In this document: positions 1 through 6,235 of the stretch, piece by piece
How positions within the stretch are numbered: position 1 is the stretch's first letter
How the letters are laid out: each line of letters starts with the position of its first letter
Origin: an uncultured Selenomonadaceae bacterium
GTDB lineage: Bacteria; Bacillota; Negativicutes; Selenomonadales; Selenomonadaceae
Direction: 5' to 3'
Assembly: GCA_945637225.1 (NCBI GenBank)
Contig: CALZDE010000126.1
Span: 1-6,235 of the forward strand
Length of the DNA: 6,235 bases
Position numbers and translations under genes: made by a program
Notes under the pieces: generated by a model
Seen by the model: the letters and a program-made list of their open reading frames with translations, nothing else
What the model was told of the DNA's origin: nothing
The model's database searches: none

Positions 1-1059
1 AAGGGTGCTGTTACCATTGCTACCAATATGGCAGGCCGTGGTACTGATATTAAGCTGGGCGAGGGCGTAATGGAATTAGGCGGTATGTACATCATCGGTA
101 CTGAGCGCCATGAATCCCGCCGTATTGACAATCAGCTGCGTGGCCGTGCCGGTCGTCAGGGTGACCCAGGTAATTCCCGTTTCTATCTGTCCTTAGAGGA
201 TGATCTGCTTCGTCTCTTTGGTTCTGATAATATCGCTTCCATCATGGATAAGATGGGCATGGGCGAGGATGATCCAATCGAGCACCGCCTGATTACCCGT
301 TCTATTGAGAATGCACAGAAGAAGGTTGAGGCACGTAACTTCGATATTCGTAAGCACGTATTGCAGTATGACGATGTTATGAATCAGCAGCGTGAGGTTA
401 TTTACAGTCAGCGCCGTAAGGTTCTTACTGAGCCAGACCTGCGTGAAAATATCCGTGAGATGGTTTATGGTATCATTGATGCCGAGATGGACCAGTACTG
501 TAATGCAAAGCTTTACCCAGAGCAGTGGCAGCTTGACGAACTGATTAAGGATGCAGAGTCAATTTATGCTAATCCTGGCGATTTGAAGAAGGAAGAATTA
601 GAGGAAATGAGCCGTGATGAGGTGATAGAAACCCTTCAGAAGCTTTCTGATGATTCCTATGCTAAGCGTGAGGGCATGTATGGCGATATTATCATGCGTG
701 AGATTGAAAAGCGTATCATGCTTTCTGTAGTAGACCGTCGCTGGATGGAACACCTCGACCACATGGATATGCTGCGTGAGGGTATCGGCCTGCGTGCTTA
801 TGGTCAGCGCAACCCTCTGGTAGAGTACAAGATCGAGGGTCACAATATGTTTGACCAGATGATAGCAGATATTCAGACTGATATTGCCAAGTACATGTAC
901 CGCGTAAATATCATCGGTGCTTCCGAGCCTGCACCAGAGCCAGAGAACCGTCTGAATGAGGCAGTAGCTTCTCATGGCGATGAAGCGGATATGGCAACAG
1001 TTCACAAGGACGAGAAGCAGAATAACAAGTCTGCAAAGAATAAAAAGAAAAAGAAATAA
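1..1059 (+). CDS. secA: SecA, preprotein translocase ATPase subunit (C-terminal part, cut by left window edge)
   Basis: This is the 3' end of secA, the ATP-driven motor that pushes unfolded preproteins through SecYEG at the cytoplasmic face of the inner membrane. The frame is open from base 1, so 352 codons are present and the N-terminal half (nucleotide-binding domain 1, preprotein-binding domain) lies outside the window. Helicase motif V is visible (TNMAGRGTDIKLG, window residues 8-20), followed by motif VI (QLRGRAGRQGDPG, about 45-57) with its arginine finger region. The helical wing lies at about residues 145-225. The two-helix finger/scaffold region (MLSVVDRRWMEHLDHMDMLR onward) spans about 230-300. 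The C-terminal linker is acidic, then ends in a lysine-rich tail (SAKNKKKKK). The usual zinc-binding tail CxCxSGx(5-8)CH/C is absent. The gene ends in TAA, 30 bases before prfB, with no terminator between. Identity is secure; the tail loss is seen directly. Confidence 0.97.
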   Translation, partial: KGAVTIATNMAGRGTDIKLGEGVMELGGMYIIGTERHESRRIDNQLRGRAGRQGDPGNSRFYLSLEDDLLRLFGSDNIASIMDKMGMGEDDPIEHRLITRSIENAQKKVEARNFDIRKHVLQYDDVMNQQREVIYSQRRKVLTEPDLRENIREMVYGIIDAEMDQYCNAKLYPEQWQLDELIKDAESIYANPGDLKKEELEEMSRDEVIETLQKLSDDSYAKREGMYGDIIMREIEKRIMLSVVDRRWMEHLDHMDMLREGIGLRAYGQRNPLVEYKIEGHNMFDQMIADIQTDIAKYMYRVNIIGASEPAPEPENRLNEAVASHGDEADMATVHKDEKQNNKSAKNKKKKK

Positions 1060-1089
1060 ACCTTAATTTTGAAAGGGTGAATAAACTAA

Positions 1090-2196
1090 ATGTTAGAGGA
1101 TTTAAAGCCTGAAATAAATTCACTGAAAGCACGTCTTGATGAAATGGGTGCTTCCCTTGACATTGAGCGCAAGGAAGAGAAAATCGCCGAGCTGGAATAT
1201 AAGATGGGCGAGCCTACCTTCTGGGATGATGCTGAATATGCTCAGAAGATAAATCAGGAATTAAATGATGTAAAGATAAGCGTAGACCGCTATAAGGAAT
1301 TAGTGGTGAAGCTTGATGATGTACAGGTAATGCTGGAACTGGGCATGGAAGATGATGATGACAGTGTAGAAGCTGATATTAAGGCTGACATGGAAGTCAT
1401 TGACAAGGCACTGGAGGAGCTTCACTTAGAGGTTCTTCTCTCCGGCAAGTATGATGCCAATAACTGCTATCTGACACTTCATGCAGGTGCAGGCGGAACT
1501 GAGGCTCAGGACTGGACAAGCATGCTTCTTCGTATGTATGGCCGTTGGGCTGAACGTCGTGGTTTTACTGTTGAGACTGAGGATTTACTGCCAGGTGATG
1601 AAGCTGGTGTCAAGTCCGTTACTCTCTTTATCAAGGGACATAATGCTTATGGCTACTTAAAATCAGAAAAGGGCGTTCATCGTCTGGTTCGCATATCTCC
1701 ATTCGATGCGGCAGCTCGCCGTCATACCTCCTTCTGTGCCTGCGATATTATGCCAGAGCTTGATGATACCGCTGATGTAAAAATCAACATGGACGAGGTT
1801 CGCGTTGATACCTACCGCGCAAGTGGTGCAGGCGGTCAGCATATCAACAAGACTTCCTCTGCAGTCCGCATGACACATGAGCCAACTGGTATCGTAGTTC
1901 AGTGCCAGAATGAGCGTTCTCAGATTCAGAACCGCGAGCAGTGCCTTAAAATGCTTCGTGCAAAGCTGTTTGAATTAGAGGAAGAAAAGAAGGAAAAGGA
2001 AATTGCCGCTCTTGAAGGCGACCAGCAGAAGATTGAGTGGGGCAGTCAGATTCGTTCTTATGTATTCCATCCTTACAATCTGGTTAAGGACCATCGTACC
2101 AATGCAGAGACTGCTAATATTCCAAAGGTCATGGATGGCGAGATAGATATGTTCATTTCTGCCTTCTTAGCAGCTAAGGCAAATAAGCAGATTTAA
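1090..2196 (+). CDS. prfB: Peptide chain release factor 2 (RF2), frameshift-independent
   Basis: RF2 recognises UAA and UGA in the ribosomal A site and triggers peptidyl-tRNA hydrolysis. The 368-residue product has the usual family length. Domain 1 is an acidic, largely helical N-terminus (about 1-110). The stop-recognition tripeptide SPF is at 203-205. The catalytic GGQ loop is at 248-250 within YRASGAGGQHINKT; the glutamine is the normal site of N5-methylation by PrmC. Ala244 stands where E. coli K-12 carries its unusual Thr246. The C-terminal WGSQIRSYVFHPYNLVKDHR signature is at about 317-336. The ATG start is preceded by GAAAGGGTGA (1071-1080), a good ribosome-binding site nine bases away. 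Unlike most bacterial prfB genes there is no in-frame UGA near codon 25: the frame is continuous, and the sequence at that place reads CTT GAC. The order secA-prfB is common in Firmicutes. Identity is certain; RF1 is excluded because SPF replaces PAT. Confidence 0.98.
   Translation: MLEDLKPEINSLKARLDEMGASLDIERKEEKIAELEYKMGEPTFWDDAEYAQKINQELNDVKISVDRYKELVVKLDDVQVMLELGMEDDDDSVEADIKADMEVIDKALEELHLEVLLSGKYDANNCYLTLHAGAGGTEAQDWTSMLLRMYGRWAERRGFTVETEDLLPGDEAGVKSVTLFIKGHNAYGYLKSEKGVHRLVRISPFDAAARRHTSFCACDIMPELDDTADVKINMDEVRVDTYRASGAGGQHINKTSSAVRMTHEPTGIVVQCQNERSQIQNREQCLKMLRAKLFELEEEKKEKEIAALEGDQQKIEWGSQIRSYVFHPYNLVKDHRTNAETANIPKVMDGEIDMFISAFLAAKANKQI
1156..1161 (+). other. Former prfB programmed-frameshift site position, now in frame
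   Basis: Codons 23-24 of prfB are CTT GAC (Leu-Asp). In frameshifting prfB genes this place reads CTT TGA C, and the ribosome slips +1 from CTT to GAC. Here the sequence equals the slip product minus one T, so the autoregulatory UGA is gone. The flanking residues line up with the known junction: SL-D in this protein and SL-stop-D in B. subtilis RF2, as I recall that sequence. No AGGGGG-type stimulatory Shine-Dalgarno lies three bases upstream of the CTT; only a GGG at 1146-1148 remains. Confidence 0.75.
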
Positions 2197-2236
2197 TTTT
2201 CTAAATTTTATGTATAAAAGATTTTTCGCGAAATAA

Positions 2237-2243
2237 AGGTGAT
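2237..2243 (+). promoter_or_regulatory. Ribosome-binding site that fixes a TTG start for the DUF2993 gene
   Basis: AGGTGAT is a perfect seven-base match to the anti-Shine-Dalgarno complement and ends four bases before TTG at 2248. The other in-frame candidate, GTG at 2239, sits inside this site and has no good site of its own, so TTG 2248 is preferred. An ATG at 2244 is in another frame and reaches a stop after three codons. Confidence 0.65.
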
Positions 2244-2247
2244 ATGC

Positions 2248-2964
2248 TTGCGTAAAGGCTTGACTATTTCCCTAATAATTTGCATAATACTATGTGGAGT
2301 AAGTCAGTTATTGATTCCCGTTATTGCAGGACAGACTGTCGAGACGAAGCTGAAAACGGCATTGGCTTCTGATGAGGTGAATGTCAGCGTCAGCTCTATG
2401 CCCGGTATACTTCTGCTTTTTGGTGAAATAGACACTATTCATGCTACGGCTAAGAATGGTATGCTGGGAAATATCCGTTGCAGTCAGCTTGTGCTGGATG
2501 GCAAAAATGTACAGGCGGATTTAAGTTCCTTAGATGTGAAGGACGGCTCTGCTATTACTGCTGCGGATTCATTGACCTTGACGGCTACTATTACTCAGGA
2601 TGACTTGCAGAAGTTTTTGCAGGAAAAGCTGGGGAAGGTAGAAAACCTGACAGTAACTCTCCGTAATGATAGGGCTGTAGCTAACGGTGAGATAAAACTG
2701 CTTGGCAAAAAGGCCGATGTGACCTTGGAGGGTATCTTCTTCGAGGAAAATGGCATGGTTTACTTCAAAATGACCCATTTGGATATTCAGAATGCGGTTT
2801 TGGGAAGAGCGGTAGTAGGTAACTTCTTTGGTGATATACTGGTGCTTGACCTTCATAGTCTGGCATTTCCAGCGGCTATTGAAAGTGTGGAACAGAAGGA
2901 TGGCTATGTGGTATTAAAGGCTAATCACGTAGAGCAGTCTGCCACTCAATTTTTTACAAAGTGA
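2248..2964 (+). CDS. LmeA-like (DUF2993) exported or membrane-anchored protein
   Basis: The product from TTG 2248 is 238 residues (241 if GTG 2239 is used). It starts MRKGL and has one hydrophobic segment at about 5-26, a Sec signal peptide or signal anchor. A possible signal-peptidase site follows VIA (before GQTVE). There is no lipobox, because the cysteine in IILCG is preceded by Leu. The rest is a beta-rich domain of alternating polar and hydrophobic strands, with SSMPGILLLFGEIDTIHATA early and DDLQKFLQEKLGKVENLTVTL in the middle. This layout fits the DUF2993 family, named after mycobacterial LmeA, a phospholipid-binding periplasmic protein involved in lipomannan elongation. By inference this protein works on the outer side of the inner membrane, perhaps handling lipid or a lipid-linked glycan. 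It follows prfB by 51 bases and ends in TGA within the GTGA overlap with the next gene, so the two are probably translationally coupled. The family call comes from sequence character and context, not a search. Confidence 0.72.
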   Translation: MRKGLTISLIICIILCGVSQLLIPVIAGQTVETKLKTALASDEVNVSVSSMPGILLLFGEIDTIHATAKNGMLGNIRCSQLVLDGKNVQADLSSLDVKDGSAITAADSLTLTATITQDDLQKFLQEKLGKVENLTVTLRNDRAVANGEIKLLGKKADVTLEGIFFEENGMVYFKMTHLDIQNAVLGRAVVGNFFGDILVLDLHSLAFPAAIESVEQKDGYVVLKANHVEQSATQFFTK

Positions 2965-5015
2965 GATACTTTATTATGCATAACTTTAAGTACAACAAGA
3001 TATTTATCATAATGATAATAGTTGGCCTCATTTCTGCCTTGATGATAGATTTTCAGCGTCATCAGGTGGAGGAACGTAATAATACAGTGGAATTAGCCAT
3101 TGATTACGAGGGGCTTTTACGCCTGTCTGAAATGACAGGTACACCTATTGATGAGGTTTTCAGGCAGGCTAAGGAAAGCGGTATTACTTCTCTGGCTGTT
3201 TATGAAACTACCTTCAAAAAGCTGAATGTAAACGGCAAGACTACTGCTGTAAGCGGAAGTTCCCTTTTGACTAATTACTACAGCGGTGCAATGGTGGATC
3301 CTGAATGGAGGGCACTGGTAGAGAATGGTACTATTAAGGGTTCCATGATTTACATTACTGGTCACGATGCTCAGACCTTTAAGGAAGTAACTGAGGATTT
3401 GTACCGCCGTCTCGGTCATGACAGAGTTCGTGAGCTGACAGTGGGCGGCAAGACCGTATTGGAAGTAAATGATTACTACGAAGAATTTTTGAAGGCTAAT
3501 ATAGGTATGCCAACGGATGAGATGAAGCTGGTCAATGAGGCTGGTTTCTATGTTATGGCTCGTCCAAGCAACTATGCCAAGTGCTCTAAGGATGATGTAG
3601 ACGCTGTATTTAAACGTTTAGAGGGCATTAAGGTATCCAATATGACCTTTTCCGGCAAGGAATGCCTTGGTTCTCCTGACGAAGTAAATTACGTAGTAGA
3701 AAAGCTTCAGGAAAGAGATATTACTCTCGGTATGATAGAGGGTGTTACTCAGCTGCAGTTCTATCCTCAGAATGGCCTTTTGGAAATTGCCAAGGCTATG
3801 GATTACAAGGCGGCACGTCTCTACGGCATAGGTCCTGATGAAATGGCAAAAATGCAGATTCAGCAGGCAGTAGACCGCTGGTCAAATACCGACCCTGAGC
3901 GTAATATCCGTATTGACCTTCTGAGAATTTTTGAAAAGCCACAGGGCAATATGACTCTCTTAGAAACCAACATGAAATATTTCTCTGAAACAAGGGATAT
4001 GCTTGAAAGAAGCGGTTATAAGATCGGGCCTGCCGGTACCTTTGAGCCTTTCTATCCATCAAGCCTGCTGAGAGCAGTTGTCATGATGGGTGTAGCGGCG
4101 GCTATCGTACTTTATCTGTCATTGATTGCTCCATCTGTTAAAGAGAAGTACCTGTACATGCTTTTAGCTGTTCTTGTTATTGGCATGGCTGGTCCTGTTC
4201 TGATGGGACATGGCAATAAAATCCGTGTCATAGCGGCATTAGCCAGTGCAAACTTCTTCCCTGCTATCGCTGTCATTTGGCAGTTAGACAGGATAAGAGC
4301 GGCAAAGGCTGATGTGAAGGCAAGTCTTTTGAAGATTATCCCAACTGCTATGCTGGCGCTCTTTGCATCAGGCATTATTTCCTATGCAGGTGCGGCATAT
4401 CTTTCCGCTTCACTTGCAGATACAGAATATCTTTTAGAGGTTAATATTTTCAGAGGTATCAAGCTGACCTTTGTACTGCCATTAGTTCTGGTAGCGATTG
4501 CCTTCCTGCAGAGATTCGATATTTTCGATGGCAAGATGGACGATACTGACGGCGTAATCAATCAGCTGAAAAAGATTCTTGATATGCCAGTAAAAATCAA
4601 GACCTTGCTGGGCTTAGGTTTTGTTCTGATAGCTGGTATTGTGTTTGTAGCCCGTTCCGGTCATACCTCTGGTATGCCAGTAGCTGGAGCAGAGCTGAAA
4701 TTCAGAGCCTTCTTAGAGCATCTCATGTGGGCAAGACCACGCTCAAAGGAACTGCTTATCGGTCATCCGGGATTTATGCTGGCGGCTTTGGCATGGTGGA
4801 GACAGTGGCCTACTATGATACTGTTTGTGCTGGTAATTGTGGCGACTATCGGTCAGGGTTCTATGGTAGAAACCTTCGCTCACATGCGTACACCTATCTA
4901 TATGTCCTTTGTAAGAGGATTAGGCGGTATCGGCCTGGGTGCTATTATCGGTGCAGTTGCGATGGCACTGGTACAGCTGTGGAACAGTGTTTTACAGCCT
5001 AGAATTTTCAAATAA
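2961..5015 (+). CDS. DUF5693 family polytopic membrane protein (CsaB-associated)
   Basis: This 684-residue protein has a short basic N-terminus, one membrane helix at about 12-29, a large extracytoplasmic domain (about 32-365), and then some seven or eight helices (near 369-389, 397-416, 421-441, 457-482, 499-517, 547-565, 605-632 and 655-674). The ectodomain runs as repeated strand-helix units (GITSLAVYETTFKKL, EAGFYVMARPSNY, SNMTFSGKECLG, ITLGMIEG, AARLYGIG), which resemble a TIM-barrel. Conserved-looking features of the membrane part are RSGHTSG (565-571) and RPRSKELLIGHP (592-603). The biochemical role is unknown. In Firmicutes such proteins lie directly before csaB, which suggests a part in making, exporting or modifying the pyruvylated wall polymer. 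The GTG start overlaps the upstream TGA by four bases (GTGA). An ATG at 2976, behind a weak AAAGTGAGA site, would give 679 residues and is a serious alternative. TAA ends the gene 35 bases before csaB. Confidence 0.8.
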   Translation: MRYFIMHNFKYNKIFIIMIIVGLISALMIDFQRHQVEERNNTVELAIDYEGLLRLSEMTGTPIDEVFRQAKESGITSLAVYETTFKKLNVNGKTTAVSGSSLLTNYYSGAMVDPEWRALVENGTIKGSMIYITGHDAQTFKEVTEDLYRRLGHDRVRELTVGGKTVLEVNDYYEEFLKANIGMPTDEMKLVNEAGFYVMARPSNYAKCSKDDVDAVFKRLEGIKVSNMTFSGKECLGSPDEVNYVVEKLQERDITLGMIEGVTQLQFYPQNGLLEIAKAMDYKAARLYGIGPDEMAKMQIQQAVDRWSNTDPERNIRIDLLRIFEKPQGNMTLLETNMKYFSETRDMLERSGYKIGPAGTFEPFYPSSLLRAVVMMGVAAAIVLYLSLIAPSVKEKYLYMLLAVLVIGMAGPVLMGHGNKIRVIAALASANFFPAIAVIWQLDRIRAAKADVKASLLKIIPTAMLALFASGIISYAGAAYLSASLADTEYLLEVNIFRGIKLTFVLPLVLVAIAFLQRFDIFDGKMDDTDGVINQLKKILDMPVKIKTLLGLGFVLIAGIVFVARSGHTSGMPVAGAELKFRAFLEHLMWARPRSKELLIGHPGFMLAALAWWRQWPTMILFVLVIVATIGQGSMVETFAHMRTPIYMSFVRGLGGIGLGAIIGAVAMALVQLWNSVLQPRIFK

Positions 5016-5030
5016 ATGATTTTCATCACT

Positions 5031-5036
5031 GAGGAG
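5031..5036 (+). promoter_or_regulatory. Ribosome-binding site of csaB with long spacing
   Basis: GAGGAG is the only good Shine-Dalgarno match in the 35-base gap before csaB. It lies 14 bases upstream of ATG 5051, longer than the usual 5-9. There is no in-frame start codon between the two, so the ATG stands; initiation may be weaker than the match suggests. Confidence 0.5.
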
Positions 5037-5050
5037 ACAACTTAGAGCTT

Positions 5051-6142
5051 ATGAGCAATGTTGTGATTTCGGGATACTACGGCTCCAAAAATGGTGGCGA
5101 TGAAGCCATGCTGGCGGCGATGCTGGAAGTATTCTCGGATATTGACCCAAAAGTGAATATTACGGTAATATCTTCCTGTCCAGAGGATACCAGGGCACGT
5201 CATGAGGTGGATTCTGTATCATGGCTGGATTTTCCAGGTATCTTTGGTGCTTTGCGGAAGGCGGACCTTCTTATCAGCGGTGGCGGCAGTCTCTTGCAGA
5301 ATGTTACCAGCCGCAGGAGCCTCTATTACTATTTAGTCATTATTTGGCTGGCTATGGTGGCAGGGGCAAAGGTCATGCTGTACGCTCAGGGAATAGGCCC
5401 AATACAAGGTTCCTTCCCTAGAAAGCTGATGTCGTGGCTGGGAAATAAGGTAGATTTGATTACTGTCAGGGACCACGGTTCCATTAAGGAACTTGCTGAC
5501 TTAGGTATTACACGGCCTCATATTGAGGAGACGGCAGACCCTGTACTGGCAATTCATAAGGTGGATTGTGAGCTGGGGCGGAAAATTCTTGAGGATAATG
5601 CTGTTCTTGATGGCCGTCCTTTGGTGGGGATTTCTGTACGTGAATGGTGCAACTGGTCACATTATAAGGATGTGCTGGCTAAGGCGGCAGACCGAATTTC
5701 CGATGAATTAGGTGCAAGAGTGGTATTTCTGCCTATGCAGTATCCCGATGATGTAAAGGCGGCAGAGATTATTGCGGCAAAGACACATTGTGATGCAGTA
5801 GTGCTGAATGCTGATTATAATACCAGTGAGCTATTATCTATTGTCGGCAACATGGATTTGCTGATAGCTGTCAGACTTCATGCCCTGATTTTTGCAGGTG
5901 TAATGGGAGTGCCTATGATTGGACTTTCCTACGACCCTAAGATTGACCGCTTTGTAGAATGTCTAGGCGAACGTCCAGTAGGAAATCTAGATGATGTGGA
6001 CCTTGAAAAGCTGATGGAAGCAGTTCATCATCAGTGGGACAATAAAAAAAGCTTCCGCGTAAAGAATACTAAGCTGTTTGCTGACTTAAAGAATTTAGCT
6101 GTAAAAAATGCTAAGCTGGCAGTAAAGGTAATTAATGAATAA
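5051..6142 (+). CDS. csaB: Polysaccharide pyruvyltransferase CsaB
   Basis: CsaB transfers pyruvate from phosphoenolpyruvate to a sugar of a secondary cell-wall polymer as a ketal; SLH domains of S-layer or outer-membrane proteins classically bind that group. The 363-residue length fits the family. Motifs in order are GYYGSKNGGDEAM (8-20), SGGGSLLQNVTSRRSLYYY (76-94), YAQGIGP (111-117), VRD (139-141), ADP (162-164), the second-domain start VGISVREW (192-199), FLPMQ (226-230), the catalytic-type RLHAL (275-279) and SYDPKI (293-298). There is no signal peptide. The hydrophobic stretch at 93-112 belongs to the GT-B-like fold, so the enzyme should act in the cytoplasm on lipid-linked precursors. 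The tail (about 330-363) is lysine-rich. It follows the DUF5693 gene, its usual partner, and is the last gene before a terminator. In a diderm Firmicute the acceptor polymer is uncertain. Confidence 0.95.
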   Translation: MSNVVISGYYGSKNGGDEAMLAAMLEVFSDIDPKVNITVISSCPEDTRARHEVDSVSWLDFPGIFGALRKADLLISGGGSLLQNVTSRRSLYYYLVIIWLAMVAGAKVMLYAQGIGPIQGSFPRKLMSWLGNKVDLITVRDHGSIKELADLGITRPHIEETADPVLAIHKVDCELGRKILEDNAVLDGRPLVGISVREWCNWSHYKDVLAKAADRISDELGARVVFLPMQYPDDVKAAEIIAAKTHCDAVVLNADYNTSELLSIVGNMDLLIAVRLHALIFAGVMGVPMIGLSYDPKIDRFVECLGERPVGNLDDVDLEKLMEAVHHQWDNKKSFRVKNTKLFADLKNLAVKNAKLAVKVINE

Positions 6143-6145
6143 ATA

Positions 6146-6181
6146 ATAGTTCTGAGTCTTGTGATTCAGAGCTATTTTTTT
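6146..6181 (+). terminator. Intrinsic terminator after csaB
   Basis: Arms ATAGTTCTGAGTC (6146-6158) and GATTCAGAGCTAT (6163-6175) pair over 13 positions with two G-U pairs, closing a four-base loop TTGT (6159-6162). A run of seven T (6175-6181) follows. It starts four bases after the csaB stop and is the only convincing terminator in the window, so it probably ends the whole secA-csaB transcription unit. Confidence 0.92.
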
Positions 6182-6210
6182 GGATGATACATAGAAAAAT
6201 CATTTTTTGT

Positions 6211-6219
6211 TGATAGAAT
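6211..6219 (+). promoter_or_regulatory. Possible extended -10 promoter element for a gene beyond the window
   Basis: TGATAGAAT fits the extended -10 pattern TGnTATAAT with one mismatch. It lies just after the csaB terminator, in AT-rich sequence, where a promoter for the next gene would be expected. There is no recognisable -35 box at the right distance, and a second TAGAAT follows at 6224-6229. The window ends before any start codon that could be tested, so this is weak. Confidence 0.22.
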
Positions 6220-6235
6220 AGCCTAGAATATGTTA

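Noticed and set aside
598..1005. Open frame of 135 codons on the minus strand within secA
   Set aside because: It lies wholly opposite the well-conserved SecA coding frame, has no ribosome-binding site or recognisable product, and looks like a shadow of biased codon use. The other minus-strand frames within prfB, DUF2993 and DUF5693 are rejected for the same reason.
2190..2218. Possible internal promoter before the DUF2993 gene (TATAAA at 2213-2218)
   Set aside because: The hexamer is good but the sequence 17 bases upstream (GATTTA) is a poor -35 box, and such hexamers are common in AT-rich gaps. Not enough to call.
2224..2233. Palindrome TTTCGCGAAA in the prfB-DUF2993 gap
   Set aside because: The ten-base palindrome has no loop for a hairpin and no T-run after it, so it is not a terminator. 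An operator is conceivable but there is only one copy and no known match.
2244..2255. Mini-frame ATG CTT GCG TAA overlapping the DUF2993 start
   Set aside because: It could be read as a regulatory leader, but the Shine-Dalgarno directly abuts its ATG with no spacing, so initiation there is unlikely. Probably chance.
4727..5002. Overlapping plus-strand frame of 91 codons inside the DUF5693 gene
   Set aside because: It is out of frame with a clear membrane-protein sequence; its product is rich in Gly, Tyr and Cys without a domain pattern. The two short frames inside csaB (from 5221 and 5523) are likewise shadows.

Overview
The window is an ordinary-looking, densely packed chromosomal stretch from an anaerobic Firmicute, most likely a member of the Negativicutes (Selenomonadales-like). 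This rests on moderate G+C, gene order and protein character: secA - prfB - LmeA-like (DUF2993) - DUF5693 - csaB is an arrangement I associate with that diderm class. The DUF5693-csaB pair also occurs in monoderm Firmicutes, so the class is an inference and the genus cannot be named.

Layout, all on the + strand. Positions 1-1059 are the 3' part of secA, cut by the left window edge. Positions 1090-2196 are prfB (release factor 2), uninterrupted and without the usual programmed frameshift. Positions 2248-2964 encode a small exported or membrane-anchored DUF2993/LmeA-like protein, starting at TTG. Positions 2961-5015 encode a polytopic DUF5693 membrane protein whose GTG start overlaps the previous stop. 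Positions 5051-6142 are csaB, a polysaccharide pyruvyltransferase. A strong intrinsic terminator follows at 6146-6181, and the last 54 bases hold only a possible promoter for a gene beyond the window. The gaps between genes are 30, 51, -4 and 35 bases. None contains a terminator, so the five genes can be read as one transcription unit ending at 6181.

Functionally, secA and prfB are housekeeping genes (protein export and translation termination). The last three genes look like a cell-envelope module. CsaB should add ketal pyruvate to a cell-wall polysaccharide, the classical ligand of SLH domains. DUF5693 is its recurrent membrane partner of unknown function, with a large extracytoplasmic domain that may be a TIM-barrel. 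The DUF2993 protein belongs to a family with a lipid-binding member. In a diderm Firmicute such a module could help anchor the outer membrane or modify the wall, but that is inference.

No mobile element, CRISPR array, tRNA, rRNA or clear phage gene is visible. The points most worth a second look are the frameshift-free prfB whose junction codons look like a repaired frameshift site, the SecA without its zinc-binding tail, and the unexplained DUF2993-DUF5693 pair beside csaB.
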